Positions 1-12,419 of a stretch of 64,000 nucleotides of DNA are shown one piece after another. Source of the DNA: Xenopus tropicalis (taxonomy: Eukaryota > Chordata > Amphibia > Anura > Pipidae). Position 1 is the first letter of the stretch, and each line of letters opens with the position of its first letter. The DNA lies in contig NC_030677.2 in the NCBI RefSeq assembly GCF_000004195.4, forward strand, positions 172,596,019-172,660,018, written 5' to 3'. Made by a program: the position numbers and the translations under genes. The notes below the pieces were generated by a model. It was given only the letters and a program-made list of their open reading frames with translations, had not been told where the DNA came from and made no database searches.

Positions 1-957
1 TTCTTTAAGGGGTGTTTTACCACATTTTGGGTATTTTTGTGGATAGTTTGATAGTTCTAAAATGGCAAAGATGCATTTCCCAGTGTAGTAATGCCAGCAA
101 CTGGGGTTAAAAGCCTTAAGTCCAATTATGTTAAATGTAAGTGTAAATTCTTATTAGCCATCTTAGATTTTCCTGGGGTGATAGCAATGTAACAATTGTA
201 TTTTCCTACATCTGTAACCCTGGCGTGGGTTAAGGGGGATGCTGACCAAATGTTATACAGCAAAGGGCAGGACTTAAACCCAAGATTTATTTTTAAAAAA
301 CTCCAAAAAACTCTACTTTGCAATTTATCACAAAATAAAAGGCAATTGCTTTATATGTGGCTAAATTGTAATCATTGCACAGAAATAAATGGCCTTATCT
401 GCATGCAACGTATTAGACCAATATGAGCAGCATTGTAGGTGAACATCAAGGCTTTAATTAACAGGTAACATAAAATGTCATATACTGTAAAAATATCATC
501 CAAAATATCCCTTAGGTGCTGGGGGAAATAATGAGGAGCTGTCAGGTGCACAGCCATCTGCAGAAGAACAGAAGGAACTGAGGTGCTATCCAAGAAATCA
601 TTTCCCCCTTAGTCATATTAATACATATAGTGCTTACTTTTAATGGCACTGTGTGCAGTCAGTAATAAAATAAATAAGTAGAGCTCTTTCTTAAAAAGCA
701 TGGACGTGCAGGTAATTATTGGGAGCATATTTATATATAGATAACATTCAGAGACACAGAGAGCTGCTGATAAATGTTATAGTCTAGGTGCACTCGTTAT
801 AGGGACTCCCATTTATGATATATAGGGGTTTGTTTCTTTTTAATCAAAGCAAGCAAAGAAAGAATGAAGCATAATCAGTATTTCATGGTTGATTGTACAG
901 ACCAATGTATTTTCTACTCAATATTCACATGCTTAAGTGAATATTTGATATGTCATA
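1..957. other. AT-rich intergenic DNA, no feature seen
   Basis: I see no exon, tandem repeat or terminal inverted repeat here. The open frames are short, lack recognisable domains and carry no splice context. Confidence 0.5.
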
Positions 958-1290
958 AAATGTCCTATTCCTAGCAACTTCTCAATTGGTTTTCATTATT
1001 TATTTTTTTATAGTTTTTGAATTATTTACCTTCCTCTTCTACATCTTTCCAGCTTTCAAATAGGGGTAGCTGACCCTAACAGCCAAAAAACTATTGCCAT
1101 GTGAGGTTACAATTTTATTATTAATATTTTTATTTTTTTTTCTATTCAGGCCCTATTCATATTTCAGTCTCCCATTCAAACCACTACCTGTTAGCTAAGG
1201 TAAAAAAGACCCTAGCAACCAGATGGCGGCTGAATGTCCAACCTGGAGAGCTGCTCAACAAAAAACTAAATTACTGAAAAACCACAAAAA
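958..1290. repeat. degraded copy of MITE family B
   Basis: The order of short blocks (CCTAGCAACTT, a T-rich stretch, CCAGCTTTCAAAT, then CTAGCAACCAGAT) matches the family B copies at 50966-51310 and 21150-21511. The terminal inverted repeats are no longer clear, so this is an old or truncated copy. The assignment rests on within-window comparison only. Confidence 0.55.
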
Positions 1291-1499
1291 TAAAAAATGA
1301 AAACCAATTGCACATTTGTCTCAAAATATCATTGTCTACATCGTTAGATGAAAAACTGTACTTTAATTGCATGGGGGGTGGACTTCCTGATGCTGTAGTG
1401 GCACCCATGTTGATACTGGATGTTTTACCCACTGGCACGAGGGCACCTATTCCGATTAGAAGAAGAGAGGTTCTGTCTAAATTTTCGAGAGAGCTGTGA

Positions 1500-2395
1500 A
1501 GTTGTGGAATTCTCTCCTTGAATCAGTTGTACTGGCTGATACATTAGTTAGCTTCAAGAAGGGGTTGGATAGATTTTTAGCAAGTGAGGGAATACAGGGT
1601 TATGGGAGATAGCTCTCAGTACAAGTGAGGGAATACAGGGGTAGGGGAGATAGCTCTCAGTACAAGTGAGGGAATACAGAGGTAGGGGAGATAGCTCTCA
1701 GTACAAGTGAGGGAATACAGGGGTAGGGGAGATAGCTCTCAGTACAAGTGAGGGAATACAGGGGTAGGGGAGATAGCTCTCAGTACAAGTGAGGGAATAC
1801 AGGGGTATGGGAGATAGCTCTCAGTACAAGTGAGGGAATACAGGGGTAGGGGAGATAGCTCTCAGTACAAGTGAGGGAATACAGGGGTAGGGGAGATAGC
1901 TCTCAGTACAAGTGAGGGAATACAGGGGTAGGGGAGATAGCTCTCAGTACAAGTGAGGGAATACAGGGTTATGGGAGATAGCTCTCAGTACAAGTGAGGG
2001 AATACAGGGTTATGGGAGATAGCTCTCAGTACAAGTGAGGGAATATAGGGGTATGGGAGATAGCTCTCAGTACAAGTGAGGGAATACAGGGTTATGGGAG
2101 ATAGCTCTCGGTACAAGTGAGGGAATACAGGGGTAGGGGAGATAGCTCTCAGTACAAGTGAGGGAATACAGGGTTATGGGAGATAGCTCTTAGTACAAGT
2201 TGCCCCAGGGTATGGTCCGATTGCCATCTTGGAGTCAGGAAGGATTTTTTTCCCCCTCTGAGGCAAATTAGAGAGGCTTCAGATGGGGCTTCCTCTGAAT
2301 CAACTGGCAGATAGGCAGGTTATATATTGGCATTAAGGTTGAACTTGATGGACACGTGTCTTTTTTCAACCTAATTTACTATATTACTATGATAT
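1500..2395 (+). repeat. dispersed repeat split by a 41-bp minisatellite
   Basis: The left flank (GAATTCTCTCCTTGAATCAG) and the right flank (GTCAGGAAGGATTTTTTTCC, then TTGAACTTGATGGACACGTG) look like one dispersed unit, now separated by the array at 1577-2200. A second copy of the right part lies at 36810-36995, with the same GAGTCAGGAAGG and GAACTTGATGGACG blocks. The right part ends in a short simple stretch, as a retroelement tail would, but I cannot name the family. Confidence 0.55.
1577..2200. repeat. 41-bp minisatellite, about 15 copies
   Basis: The unit starts AGTACAAGTGAGGGAATACA and ends GGGGAGATAGCTCTC, 41 bp in all. About 15 head-to-tail copies are present. Variation is mostly confined to GGGTAGGGG versus GGTTATGGG in the middle of the unit, so there are two interspersed subtypes. 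The copies are very alike, which suggests recent expansion or homogenisation. Confidence 0.9.
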
Positions 2396-3572
2396 ACAGT
2401 ATATTAGCCCAAACATGAGGCCAAAATGCTTGACATCTGCTCTTGAGCTTTTTCAGGCAATTATCTTGCATTAATAGCATTGCTCTTTTTGTGGCTTAGA
2501 CAACTATTCAGAATCTGACCTAAAGAACCTCTAATTATAATATTATCCCATATACTGCACTTTATTTAGAGGTAGTGATAAGAGTGTTCAGGGCTGTGCA
2601 AATCATTCAGCCACTTGTGGGTCACGCTGACAGATGGTCCTTACCTGCTGTCTAGGCAGTTACAGTATGCTTTATGAAGGTGAAGGAGAACCTATTCTTC
2701 TGCGTAAGAGCCCTGATGTGGGATGGTAAAAACCCAAAGGAAACACAATATTCATTCAATGTGTAAAGCATTCACAATTTATATTCATTTTAAAAACCTC
2801 ATAGAAAACAGGGACAGTTAAAGACTGTCAAAAAGTTGAAACCTTGTAGAAAACAGGAACAGGTAAAGAAAGTTGAAACCTCTCCATTAGACTAGCTGGT
2901 TTCTACTACATATAAAACCTTAAGGGTGCCCTACATTTTTAACATTGCGTTTTTATGCAAACCCGTTGGCTTGTTTACTGAAAGTTGGAAGAGTTGGACT
3001 TTGACATGCTTGTGGTGGAAATATTATTGAGTGATGGAACAAGTCACAGAGACATGACAATATAGTTATTGTAACTGCACAAAATACAGACAACTGCGTT
3101 ACCATTGAGAGAACTGGCTCTGATTATAGCAACTTAAATTGTAACATCATTTAAAATGAGTGAAAATGGAGCCAAGAGGGATCTGCAGTGTGTAGAAAGG
3201 CTGCATTTGTCCTTTTTTGCATTTGTGCAGATTCCTATGGGCCATGAGAAAGTGCAGGCACATATTTTCAGTTTGCAGAGACCTGAGGCTAGCCCCTTAA
3301 ATAATGTAATGCCTTTGCTAGGCACATAGATGTTCAGATGCACACATTAAGGAGTAGCAAAAGGCACAGGCTGCCATAAGGCGTTGTCTTTACTGCTTGC
3401 TCTATGGCAGGAGGTAAGGATAGGGCTAGCCTGTGCCTCCTGATGCTGAGTTCTGTTCATCAAATGCAGCAGAGTTCAGCTTTTACCAGGGCACTAGTGC
3501 TTGCTAGATGACCTATAAAGATCACTAAGTTTCTTGCACCCTTCCTAGCGCTCAAGCATTTAGCCCCCATAT
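2396..3572. other. intergenic DNA, nothing recognised
   Basis: No exon with homology I recognise, no tandem array and no clear terminal repeats. Confidence 0.45.
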
Positions 3573-3750
3573 TAAGAGACAATAGTAACCCAAGGAGCTT
3601 ACTGTGCAAACAGTGAACCTGTTGGTTTCCAGATAACTGGTTCCTTTAGTTTCAGAAAGTGAACAACATGTAAGATTTTGCGCTGCAAGTGTGGTTGCTG
3701 TAAGTTCGCTGTTCTCACAGTAAGCTCCTTGAGTTATTATTGTATCTTAA
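3573..3750. repeat. inverted-repeat element of about 178 bp
   Basis: The left arm reads AGAGACAATAGTAACCCAAG then GAGCTTACTGTG. The right arm is its imperfect reverse complement (CACAGTAAGCTCC then TTGAGTTATTATTGTATCTT). The arms enclose about 90 bp, giving a hairpin typical of a non-autonomous DNA transposon. No target-site duplication could be fixed. Confidence 0.6.
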
Positions 3751-4437
3751 TATGAGCCTCTAAAGCTTATTAAAGTATTGACAGCTTAACCAAAACCTAT
3801 TCCACTTTAATAAGGGAAACCCCACAGATTATCCCAGCTACCTTAACCATCCTACCTGAGATTTGGGGCATTCAGCCTCTACTCTTTGTCAAGATCATGT
3901 AAAATTAGGACATTGGAGTTTGTAGTGTTTTCAGTCTTCTACTGAAAAAAATATTTTGAGACAAGAATATTTCCCTTTCCACGGACATTAAGATGTACTT
4001 TATCAATTCTATCAACCATTTATAAATGAATGACAGCCTGGGTCATAATATGGAAATCTTACAACCTGAAAATGATGTGTGAGCTTTCTCTGTAAATGAG
4101 ACATGGAAGGTGGGCTAATGAGTAGCCATTAGATCCAGTAACACATAACGAGGTACCCACCCTCCTACTGTCAAATCCCTGGGAGCTTTTCTTCTAAAAA
4201 AGATAAATTGCTGTAGCTTTCAGAATGTAAACAGCAAAGTGGTTAATTTAAACACTGATTTCAAGTGCTGCCTCTGGCACAGGGACTTCAGTTGGACTGA
4301 ATGCGGCCAATGCCTGCTAATAGCATGGTTAGTCCCCTTAATTAATGTAGGTAGTAAGGTAATGCTACGTGGAGAAAGTCTAGCTTCAAAAAGCAATGGC
4401 ATGTCACTGGGACTTGTAGCTGCCTACATGACGGGAT

Positions 4438-4606
4438 CATTTATAAACACTGGGCAAATTTGCCCCTCGGCAGTAACCCATGGCAACCAATCAGATGTTT
4501 GCTTTAACTGTTCTACCTACAGCAGGCTGAGACAAACTTATCACCGGAAAGTTGCTATGGGTTACTGTCCAGGTCCAGGTGCAAATTTGCCCAGTGTTTT
4601 CAAATG
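4438..4606. mobile_element. palindromic MITE, family I
   Basis: The arms AACACTGGGCAAATTTGC and GCAAATTTGCCCAGTGTT are reverse complements at the two ends. A second pair of arms, AGTAACCCATGG and TATGGGTTACTG, lies inside. A related copy is at 30853-31022 and a weaker one near 16990-17185. No ORF of its own. Confidence 0.7.
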
Positions 4607-4675
4607 ACTACATAGTTTGCACAATCTTGCAGCATACAAGCTGCAAAACCAACCTGCTTATTAGATACTGATTAT

Positions 4676-4998
4676 ACTGGTATGGGATCCCTTATCTGGA
4701 AACCCATTATACAGAAAGTTCCAAATTACAGAAAGGCCATCTCCCATAGAGTCCATTATAAGCAAATAATTCTAATTATTTCCTTTTTCCCTGTAATAAT
4801 AAAACACTACCCTGTACTTGATCCCAACTAAGATATAATAATCTGTATTGGAGGCAGAACAGTCCTATTGGGTTTATTTCATATTTAAATTATTTTTTAG
4901 TAGACTTAAGTTATGGAGATCCAAATTACGGAAAGATTCCTTATCTGGAAATCCCCAGGTCCCGAGCATTCTGGATAACAGGTCCCATACCTGTACAG
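4676..4998. mobile_element. MITE family A copy
   Basis: It starts with GGTATGGGATCCCTTATC and ends with GGATAACAGGTCCCATACC, so the ends are inverted repeats. Internal landmarks shared with all family A copies are the GTAATAATAAAACA block, ATCCCAACTAAGATATAAT, and the TTGGAGGCA block. This is the most frequent repeat in the window, with about ten whole or partial copies. Confidence 0.8.
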
Positions 4999-6464
4999 TA
5001 TGAAAATCATGACTTTGATTCCCCCATAAATGTTCTAACTACTGGTCCCCTTTAACTCATTTCACAATGGTTTGTCTGCTCACATGAATATTTCATAAAA
5101 ATGTGCTTGTTTATTAAGCTTTGAACTATTTGGTGCATACCCTCTTGCTTAGTAAAGTTATGAGTGCTGTAGTACACGAATGAGGCCACCAAAGCTTAAA
5201 TGATATAAACCTTGAATTGACGTTTAGTCCCCATAATTGTAATTAGGAGAGCAAATAGGCATTCTTCACAGAAGCCACCTTAATTGGCCTTCAGGCTAGA
5301 CCCCTAGTTCAGGATTCAACCCCACAATCAGGGGATACTGTTGTGGGTAATTTTTATGCAACCCTACCCCTTGCAAAGGGAATATATTGGCATTAAATTG
5401 GCATTAATAAACTGGCAGAATCAGTTGGATTATCTGGATTAATTAAATCAACATAAAAGGCCTGAGAATGATACTGTTCCTACTGTATTACCCAAATGCT
5501 TATTAATATTACACTTTTTTGGTTACTATAGATCAGGTGAGTTGCTGTCAAGAACTGGCTAGATAAAAATCTATGGCATAGGGGGCACATTTAAAACTGT
5601 GGGGCTCTAGAGGAACCTAAAAAAGATTCCACTGGTCATTTACCAGCATTCTATATAACTAGGGCCCCCATGGACACTTAAACAAAGGAATACTTCATCA
5701 AATTATATATATGTACAGAAAAATATGAAATGCAGTTTGAAGTAACAGAAATATTGTATTTAGACTATAAAGTTGCATTTACTAATGATGAACATTAGAT
5801 ATCAGTAAAATAATTGATCTATTCTAACAAGTGTTGCTTGTAGCAATCATAACCGTTTTTTTATAGGGTTTGTACTAATTTTTGTTTGTTTGTTTGTTTT
5901 AAAAGATGGCTACAGTTTGCCATGATTTGTTTTCAAGTTACAGTAGGTTCTAATTGACATCTTTAAAGCTGTATATAATTTGGATTGAAAGGCTGCAATA
6001 TGAGTACAGCTATGGTGTATTAAGACATTTATTTATGCATTTTTCCAATTTAGAATGTTGTAAATGGTGCATAATTTTAGAGGAAAAACCTGTTCATAGC
6101 AGTTGTGCTAATAAAATCCATCTGTTGCATATTTATACATATTTTTGCATAGGTGGCATAAATGAGCGCCACCTGCTATATCTGCAATGGTTAAAGTGAA
6201 CTGCTTAAATGAAAAGGCAGTGTAACTATCATTAACAGTATTTATATGATGCCTGATGAATGTGTCAGATATCTTTATTCCTTGTACCTCATTAGCTCTC
6301 TATGGACAAAACATAGTATCACTAGAGGTTTATTGGATGCAGAGTGTATTTTTTTGTGCAGTTTTTGTTGTTGGGAGTTTTATTCTCAAAAATTATCTGT
6401 TGGGGACTAAGCTGTAAAAATCATGTTAAATTATTCTCCTGGTAGTTCAATAAATGGCAGGAGC
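4999..6464. other. intergenic DNA, nothing recognised
   Basis: AT-rich sequence with short homopolymer and GTTT runs near 5885. No coding or structural signal that I can support. Confidence 0.45.
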
Positions 6465-6705
6465 AGGACTGGAACTATGGGTAGGCAGAAAGAGTTGCCT
6501 GTCAGGGCGCAATGATGGGGGGGCACCAGGCAGGTACCTCTCCTGCCTTCCCCTAGTCCATGCTCCCTTGCCCCTGCTGCTTGTCATTGCGCAGCACAAC
6601 CCCCCACCCCCGCATGCATGACCTCATTGTACATGATGCATGGGGGGGATGTAGGGGCAAAGTGGCCAACAGGGTTGCTTAGGGCCCTGTCCCACCCCTG
6701 GTCAG
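6465..6705. repeat. dispersed GC-rich repeat, copy 1
   Basis: The block GGGTAGGCAGAAAGAG followed by GGGCGCAATGATGG, a CCCCTAGTCCA block and a GC-rich end matches the repeat at 20545-20785. It is GC-richer than its surroundings. Class unknown. Confidence 0.55.
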
Positions 6706-8605
6706 GATATGCTATTGTGCTAGTCTTTACAAGGGGAAGCCAACATTTGCTCGGTCTCTCTTTGGGTTCCAGCTATATAGGATGGTGAATAAAGGTTGGA
6801 GCCTGGGTGGAGGTACAGTAGGCCCAGTGCAATGATAGATTTGTAAGAGCTTACTTCTGAAGTGGGAGTTAGGATCAGGGTAGTTAGTAAGTAGCCTGAT
6901 GATCCTACGAGGAAAGCATGAGGATTACAGAGGAATGTAATAAAAGTTGTAAACAGGAAAAAAAATTCACAAATAAAAAAGAAAATTTGCACTGTAGCAA
7001 ACTATAACGGTCGCAAACTTTCTTCCACTGTTAGAAGTGGTTGCTAACTAGTTTCCTCATTCTCAAAGCTATATTAAATTTGTGCAAAGGCTAATTTGTT
7101 TCCCATTGCTGATTTTTATTACATTCCACCCTTATTGTCCTGGGTGTACTGCAATTTACAAAATTTCACCAAAATTTATTGGATATAGACATAGGTCCTC
7201 TGCACTCACCCATTATCAATATATAATTGACATTAAGACATTCTGTGCATTAAGCTACCAAGCAATGCCTTCTCCTTTAAGAAAAACAGGGATTGTTTGT
7301 CCATATATTGCAATATACTTGGCCAACTACAGCCAACTACAGCAAAGTCATCCCTGGCCTGGCCAGTCCTACACTGACTTATGTGATTCATTAAGAATTC
7401 TACTGCTTCAATATACATTTAGCAAAGGGACTAAGTTTTACCTGCAACTTTCTTGCTTTTAAGGTTAAAACCCCCAAATGGTTGCACTTTTATTGGCTCC
7501 ACTGGGATCATCTGACTGCAGCTGGAAAGGGTGGGGTCTACAACATGGAGCTGGCCACTGCTCCTGTATAAACTATAACAAAAAAAAGGGGACATTGTGC
7601 TCACCACTAAATTTTAAACTTGGTAAAATTATAGCACGAACTAGTGAAAGTGTTTGCCACTGACAAAGCCGCAAACAGTGCAGTGAATCAGGTGAAGAAG
7701 TTTTGCTCATTCTCAGTCACTATGCATCTAAGTAATCTAGGATTAATCACTTCCGAATTGTGGTTACTCATTTCCCCTAGAGAGTCAGCCGGGAAAACAT
7801 GTTAGCAAACACTGGGCATTTGGCATTAAAGTAGGCAAAATGTTTGAGTTGCACTGACTTGATTTGTTATAAATAACTAGAAGTCCCTAACTGTGCCAAA
7901 CCATTAAAACGCTATAAATATTTTTTTAATCGATTTACCTTTTTCTCTGCTGTAATTTCTTTTCATAAAGAAGAAAGAAAAATGTGCTTTAAAGGAGCTG
8001 CAGCTACAGAAATAGCTGGAAGTTTAGCAGGGGAACAGACTGTACACCAGCACGGCTCCTGCAGACAATGTACTAAATGAGCTCATTGCAAGGCCCACAC
8101 TAGGGCTCAAGCAGAAATGTTGATGAGAGCATGAGAGCAATGTTCTGTTCTGTGCATCTGGGAACACACACTGCTAGGACCAGATTGTTCAGTGATGTGT
8201 CAAACAAAAAGACATGCCTACCATATACTAGTGAATTTGTCACTCAGAATGTTTGTGCATATTAAAACATGCATTACATTGAAATGTTGGAATATATGGG
8301 ATGAAAAGATGTACAACTGCATCATATGGGACTTGCAATGGGTTTAATATTATCAAAAATGGGTCTTTTCATTTAGAAAGCCATCCCCAGCTTTGGCCCT
8401 GCAATGTAATGTAATGTAAACTTTTGTGGCTTCTCACTGAAATCCAAGATGAAGAGAACGAACGTAGCGATTTGAGGGCATGGATTTTTACTTCTTTAAT
8501 ACATGCATATTTTTTTAATAACTATACTTTTTATTTTATACCATATAAATAGCAAAAGTAGGAACATTATAGCATATACTGTATATGTAAAAGTTCATAA
8601 GAGGG
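6706..8605. other. intergenic DNA, nothing recognised
   Basis: A 126-codon open frame at 7082-7462 has no recognisable domain or gene context and is treated as chance. No tandem array or clear inverted repeats. Confidence 0.45.
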
Positions 8606-8890
8606 TTAAGCCAGACAGGAAAAACTCAACTCGAACCCAACCCTGACAAAACCTTAACCCGCACCCAACCCATTCCCAGGTATTTCCACCCTGTATGCTA
8701 CTTCTGCACAAACCTTAGGTTCCAAGACAGGGAAACTGTGGAAGCAGAGAAAGAGCGTACTTGCCCAGTCTGACCCGCACCCAACTCAAAGCTGCAATGG
8801 ATGAGCAAATTTCACCCCTAACCTGTCTGATCTAAGGATAAGCATTGGATCCCACAGGATGCAGCCAGTCAACCTGCACATCACTAAGCC
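8606..8890. repeat. degenerate CCCAACCC-rich dispersed repeat
   Basis: Repeated short blocks such as CCCGCACCCAACC, CGAACCCAACCC and GACCCGCACCCAAC give the stretch a patterned look. It resembles the low-complexity core of a frog dispersed repeat, but no ends could be fixed. Confidence 0.35.
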
Positions 8891-10069
8891 AGTTCAAATT
8901 TAAATATATACAGTATATATACTAGACATATATCATACTTTCTCTAGGAGTTTGCATAAATCATATATTTTCTGACCCATGTAGAAAAGCCAGATCTTTT
9001 CTTCACATTTGGCATAATAGAACATACCGTCCTGCTAACTTGTGTTTGTTTGTGAGGCAGCTATTGGCAGCTAACAACAAATCAGAATCAACGCCTAACT
9101 ACTCCAGGAATTTTGGCTTTTAATGTTACATGTCAGCAAACTGATGACCTTCGTGACCCATACCAACATGTCTGGTATAGGTTTTCTAAAGTTTAAAAAA
9201 TGGAGAAAAGTAAAGCTGAACATATCCAATTGTTAAATAACACTGTACATGTATATTGTAAATGTATGTGGTTTGGTCCCTATGGAATGTCACATCAGTA
9301 TGAGTTCCTATAGTAAAGCACAGCGCTGAAGGCAGCTACCAGCATCTCATTAGTAATAGTGTGGTAGAAAGGTAAAAAGAAGAAAGAAATGAGAAATTAA
9401 ATTTTCTCTTCTGTTTTATACTGTTATTTTTTGTAATTGAATTACAGAGGCATAACTGCCTACTTTGCAGTACAGTCACTCCAGTTAGTGAGCAATTTCT
9501 GTGTTTCTTCAATGTGAACAAAAATGATACTTTAATAGCAGGAGGGATAAGACTATACTCTAATAAATCATTAATAAGGGTCTTAAATGTGTTAGTATTA
9601 GAATTTGAGTGGAAATTGGGAACCAGTAAAGGAATGGTGAGATGAGTCTAAGAGAGAGGTTAAGAATAGACTAACCGTACATAGCCAAGTTTTGCATGAT
9701 TATTGGTACATTTATGGCGGCCCCCAATCCAGACAAATACTGTATACATGTACTATGGATATCAATTGGTTTGTGAATAAGGCAGGTGACAAAATGTCAT
9801 CTGATGCACCATGCCAGTCAATTTATGATCCTTCTGCAAATGAAGTAGAAAAAGTAAAGTAAAAAGAAGTAAAAAAACATTTTTTTATATTTTGCTGTGT
9901 ATGTGAGTTGCGTAATTTAGGTTTTTTAGTTGACTCAAGCAAATGAGAAAATCCTACTCCGCCTATAAATCCTTTCCTCCAGAAGGTTTGATGTTAAAAA
10001 ACAATGAACAATGAGACTACTGAAAGGGTTCAGGCATGAATTTATGGCAAAACAAGCTTTACAAAAAGT
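8891..10069. other. intergenic DNA, nothing recognised
   Basis: AT-rich sequence with no recognisable exon or repeat structure. Confidence 0.4.
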
Positions 10070-10380
10070 TTACAGGTGTGGACCTGTTATCCAGAATGCT
10101 CGACACCTGTGGTTTTCTGGATAGGGGGTCTTTCCATAATTTGGATCACCATAGCTTAAGTCTACCAAAAAATCATTTAAACATTAAAAAAAAGCCAATA
10201 GGATTGTTTTGCCACTAATATGGATTCATGCAGCTTAGTTACTATTGAGTACAAGGTACTGTTTTATTATTAGTACAGAGAAAAAGGGAATTATTTTTAA
10301 AAATATGAATTATTTGTTTAAAATGGCGTCTATAGGAGATGGTTTTCCCCTAATTCTGAGCTTTCTGGATAATGGATGCA
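10070..10380. mobile_element. MITE family A copy, right end lost
   Basis: It begins ACAGGTGTGGACCTGTTATCC and carries the family A body. The right end stops at CTGGATAATGGATGCAGACC without the usual CCCATACCTGT terminus, so it is decayed or truncated. The open frame running through it (10245-10667) is incidental. Confidence 0.7.
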
Positions 10381-11035
10381 GACCCTATTTCATGGAATCT
10401 CTCAGCTCTGTCAATGTGATGCTTAGGTACCACATAAATTCCTCTGCATTACTAAAACGCTGCTTCTGGAATCTCGCCAAGGCCCCCTACTTACACAAGC
10501 CCAGATGGAGCAGCAGATGGGCTATTAGGAAAGGTCCGACTTGTTTAATATACATTTTTGGCACTGTTAGTGCTAAAGGAGGCTTACATGGCACCCACTG
10601 GGCACTATTTTATGTCATGCTGGAGGGTATTTTGTTACCAGTGTGTAGGTTTTGCATGTGCAGTTAGGTAGTCCTTTTTTTTATAACCATAAACCAGTGT
10701 ACAAATGTAGTTATTATCTACATGAGACTTGCACCTTCGAGTTAGCAGAGGAAAGATAACAGCCCATTGCAGTAGCAATAAAAATGCACAATTAAGTTCG
10801 TAGCTCTCAAGGCACTGCAGCGACTTGGATTTCCTTTTCACCCTAAAACGCACTGTACCTTAAATCAGTTCTATTTAATATAATATATAGAATGATTTCT
10901 CTGAGTATCGTGTACAACACATCTAACCCCTGTGGGTCAGGAACCCCAGCATTGAATTATTTCTTAGCGCTTAGAGCTGACATTCACTGGGAGAATGATT
11001 TAGAAACACCCTCTGTCAGCAGCAGTGTGTACATG

Positions 11036-11068
<33 letters not shown>

Positions 11069-12238
11069 CCTGAGCTTTTGGAAATACCCTGTGCAAGGCA
11101 GACAGTCTGTGAATTACTGAAGCTGAAAGAATAATCTACTCAGGCTTGTCAGAAAGAGAAGTGCTCTCCTGGGGAGCGCAGGGTTTTCCCTAACGCAGGG
11201 GGAATACTTAGCAGAGCAACTGAATTTAAAGCAGATCATTTCTATTCTATTTAACCACACTTTCCCCTGGCAAGGCTCACACATTTGAACAGGAACAGCT
11301 TTTAAAAAATCATATACAATCGATTCTACATCAAAAGGCACCCCCCTTCCCAAATATTTCTTATTTCTTATTTAATGAGAAAATAAAACACCCGCCTCGT
11401 TTATTTATTTTTCCTGTTTCCAACATGTGGGAGCGGCAACATCTGCAGGTACAAATGTTTCCCTGGCAACCAACTAGTTCCTATGGTATTATGTGCTTAC
11501 ATGCCCTAATGCACTTATGTAACACACACAGAGAACAAACTGGCAATAATAGCAGAAGGTTTTTAGAGTAGGGTAATCAGTAGGAATCCTTCAGAATAAC
11601 AGCTTTACTGAAAGAGAAAAAAATTCTCTTTATGTGGGAAAGACTTCCCCTTAGGGAGAGCAGGCATTACATTGTATAGTCAAAGTAATTTGTATATAGT
11701 TAAGTGCTGTGCGTGGCATACAGGGTAACCGTCGGAATACATAGGCTAGTTCAGTACAGATGACATGAATTTGTATTATCCTGTGATATATTTTGTTGGA
11801 CAGGTAGAGCCAGAGGCTTTGCCTGGGGGACATGTCAATCAAGCCGTGGTAGCTGCACACACAGATGGCTAATAGAAGTGGCAACAACTCTGATCCTGCA
11901 TCACAAATAGAAATGAAATCCAACATATTTGTCATTGTCACTAGCTGAACACGTAGCACCAGGGGGATAAAGGCATAAGCTCTGCAGCAGTCTCCGTGTG
12001 GTGTTTATCTCATAGTGAGCTTTATTCAACACCTTTGTAAGGAACATCATCAAATACAGAGATGTCACAGAGAAAAAACCAACTGATCTGCTCAGGGGAT
12101 CTTTGGTTTCCCCTAATCCATCACTTTTGTTATTATATTTTAGGAGGTACGGGTAACTAATAATTAAGTACCCTTCTTACTTACTTACTTACTTGTCCCA
12201 AAGTAGAACACGGACGCCTGAATCAGCTTACCCTGTTG
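10381..12238. other. largely non-repetitive intergenic DNA with an AT microsatellite
   Basis: An (AT)n tract of about 27 bp lies at 11042-11068. The stretch 11080-11360 is slightly GC-richer and not obviously repetitive. It could be a conserved non-coding block, but the sequence alone cannot show that. A (TTAC)n tract is at about 12175-12194. Confidence 0.4.
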
Positions 12239-12419
12239 CAGATATGGGATGCTTTATGTGGAAACCTGTTATCCAGAAATCTCTGAATTTATGGGAAGGC
12301 CATCTTTCATAGACTCCATTATAATCAAGAAACTCTCATTTTTAAAACAATTAAATTATTTCCTTTTTCTCTGTAATAATACAATAGTACCTTGCACATC
12401 ATCCCAACTAAGACATAAT

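Noticed and set aside
1577..2200. Possible CRISPR-like array
   Set aside because: The units are contiguous with no distinct spacers, and the host is a vertebrate. It is a minisatellite.
4239..4607. 122-codon plus-strand frame
   Set aside because: It ends inside the palindromic family I MITE, and no protein family features are visible.
7082..7462. 126-codon plus-strand frame
   Set aside because: No recognisable motif, no neighbouring exons, and length within chance expectation for 64 kb.
10245..10667. 140-codon plus-strand frame
   Set aside because: Its first third is family A MITE sequence and the rest shows no domain, splice context or family match that I recognise.
11080..11360. Possible conserved regulatory block
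   Set aside because: Slightly GC-richer and not repetitive, but without comparison to other species there is nothing in the sequence itself that proves function.
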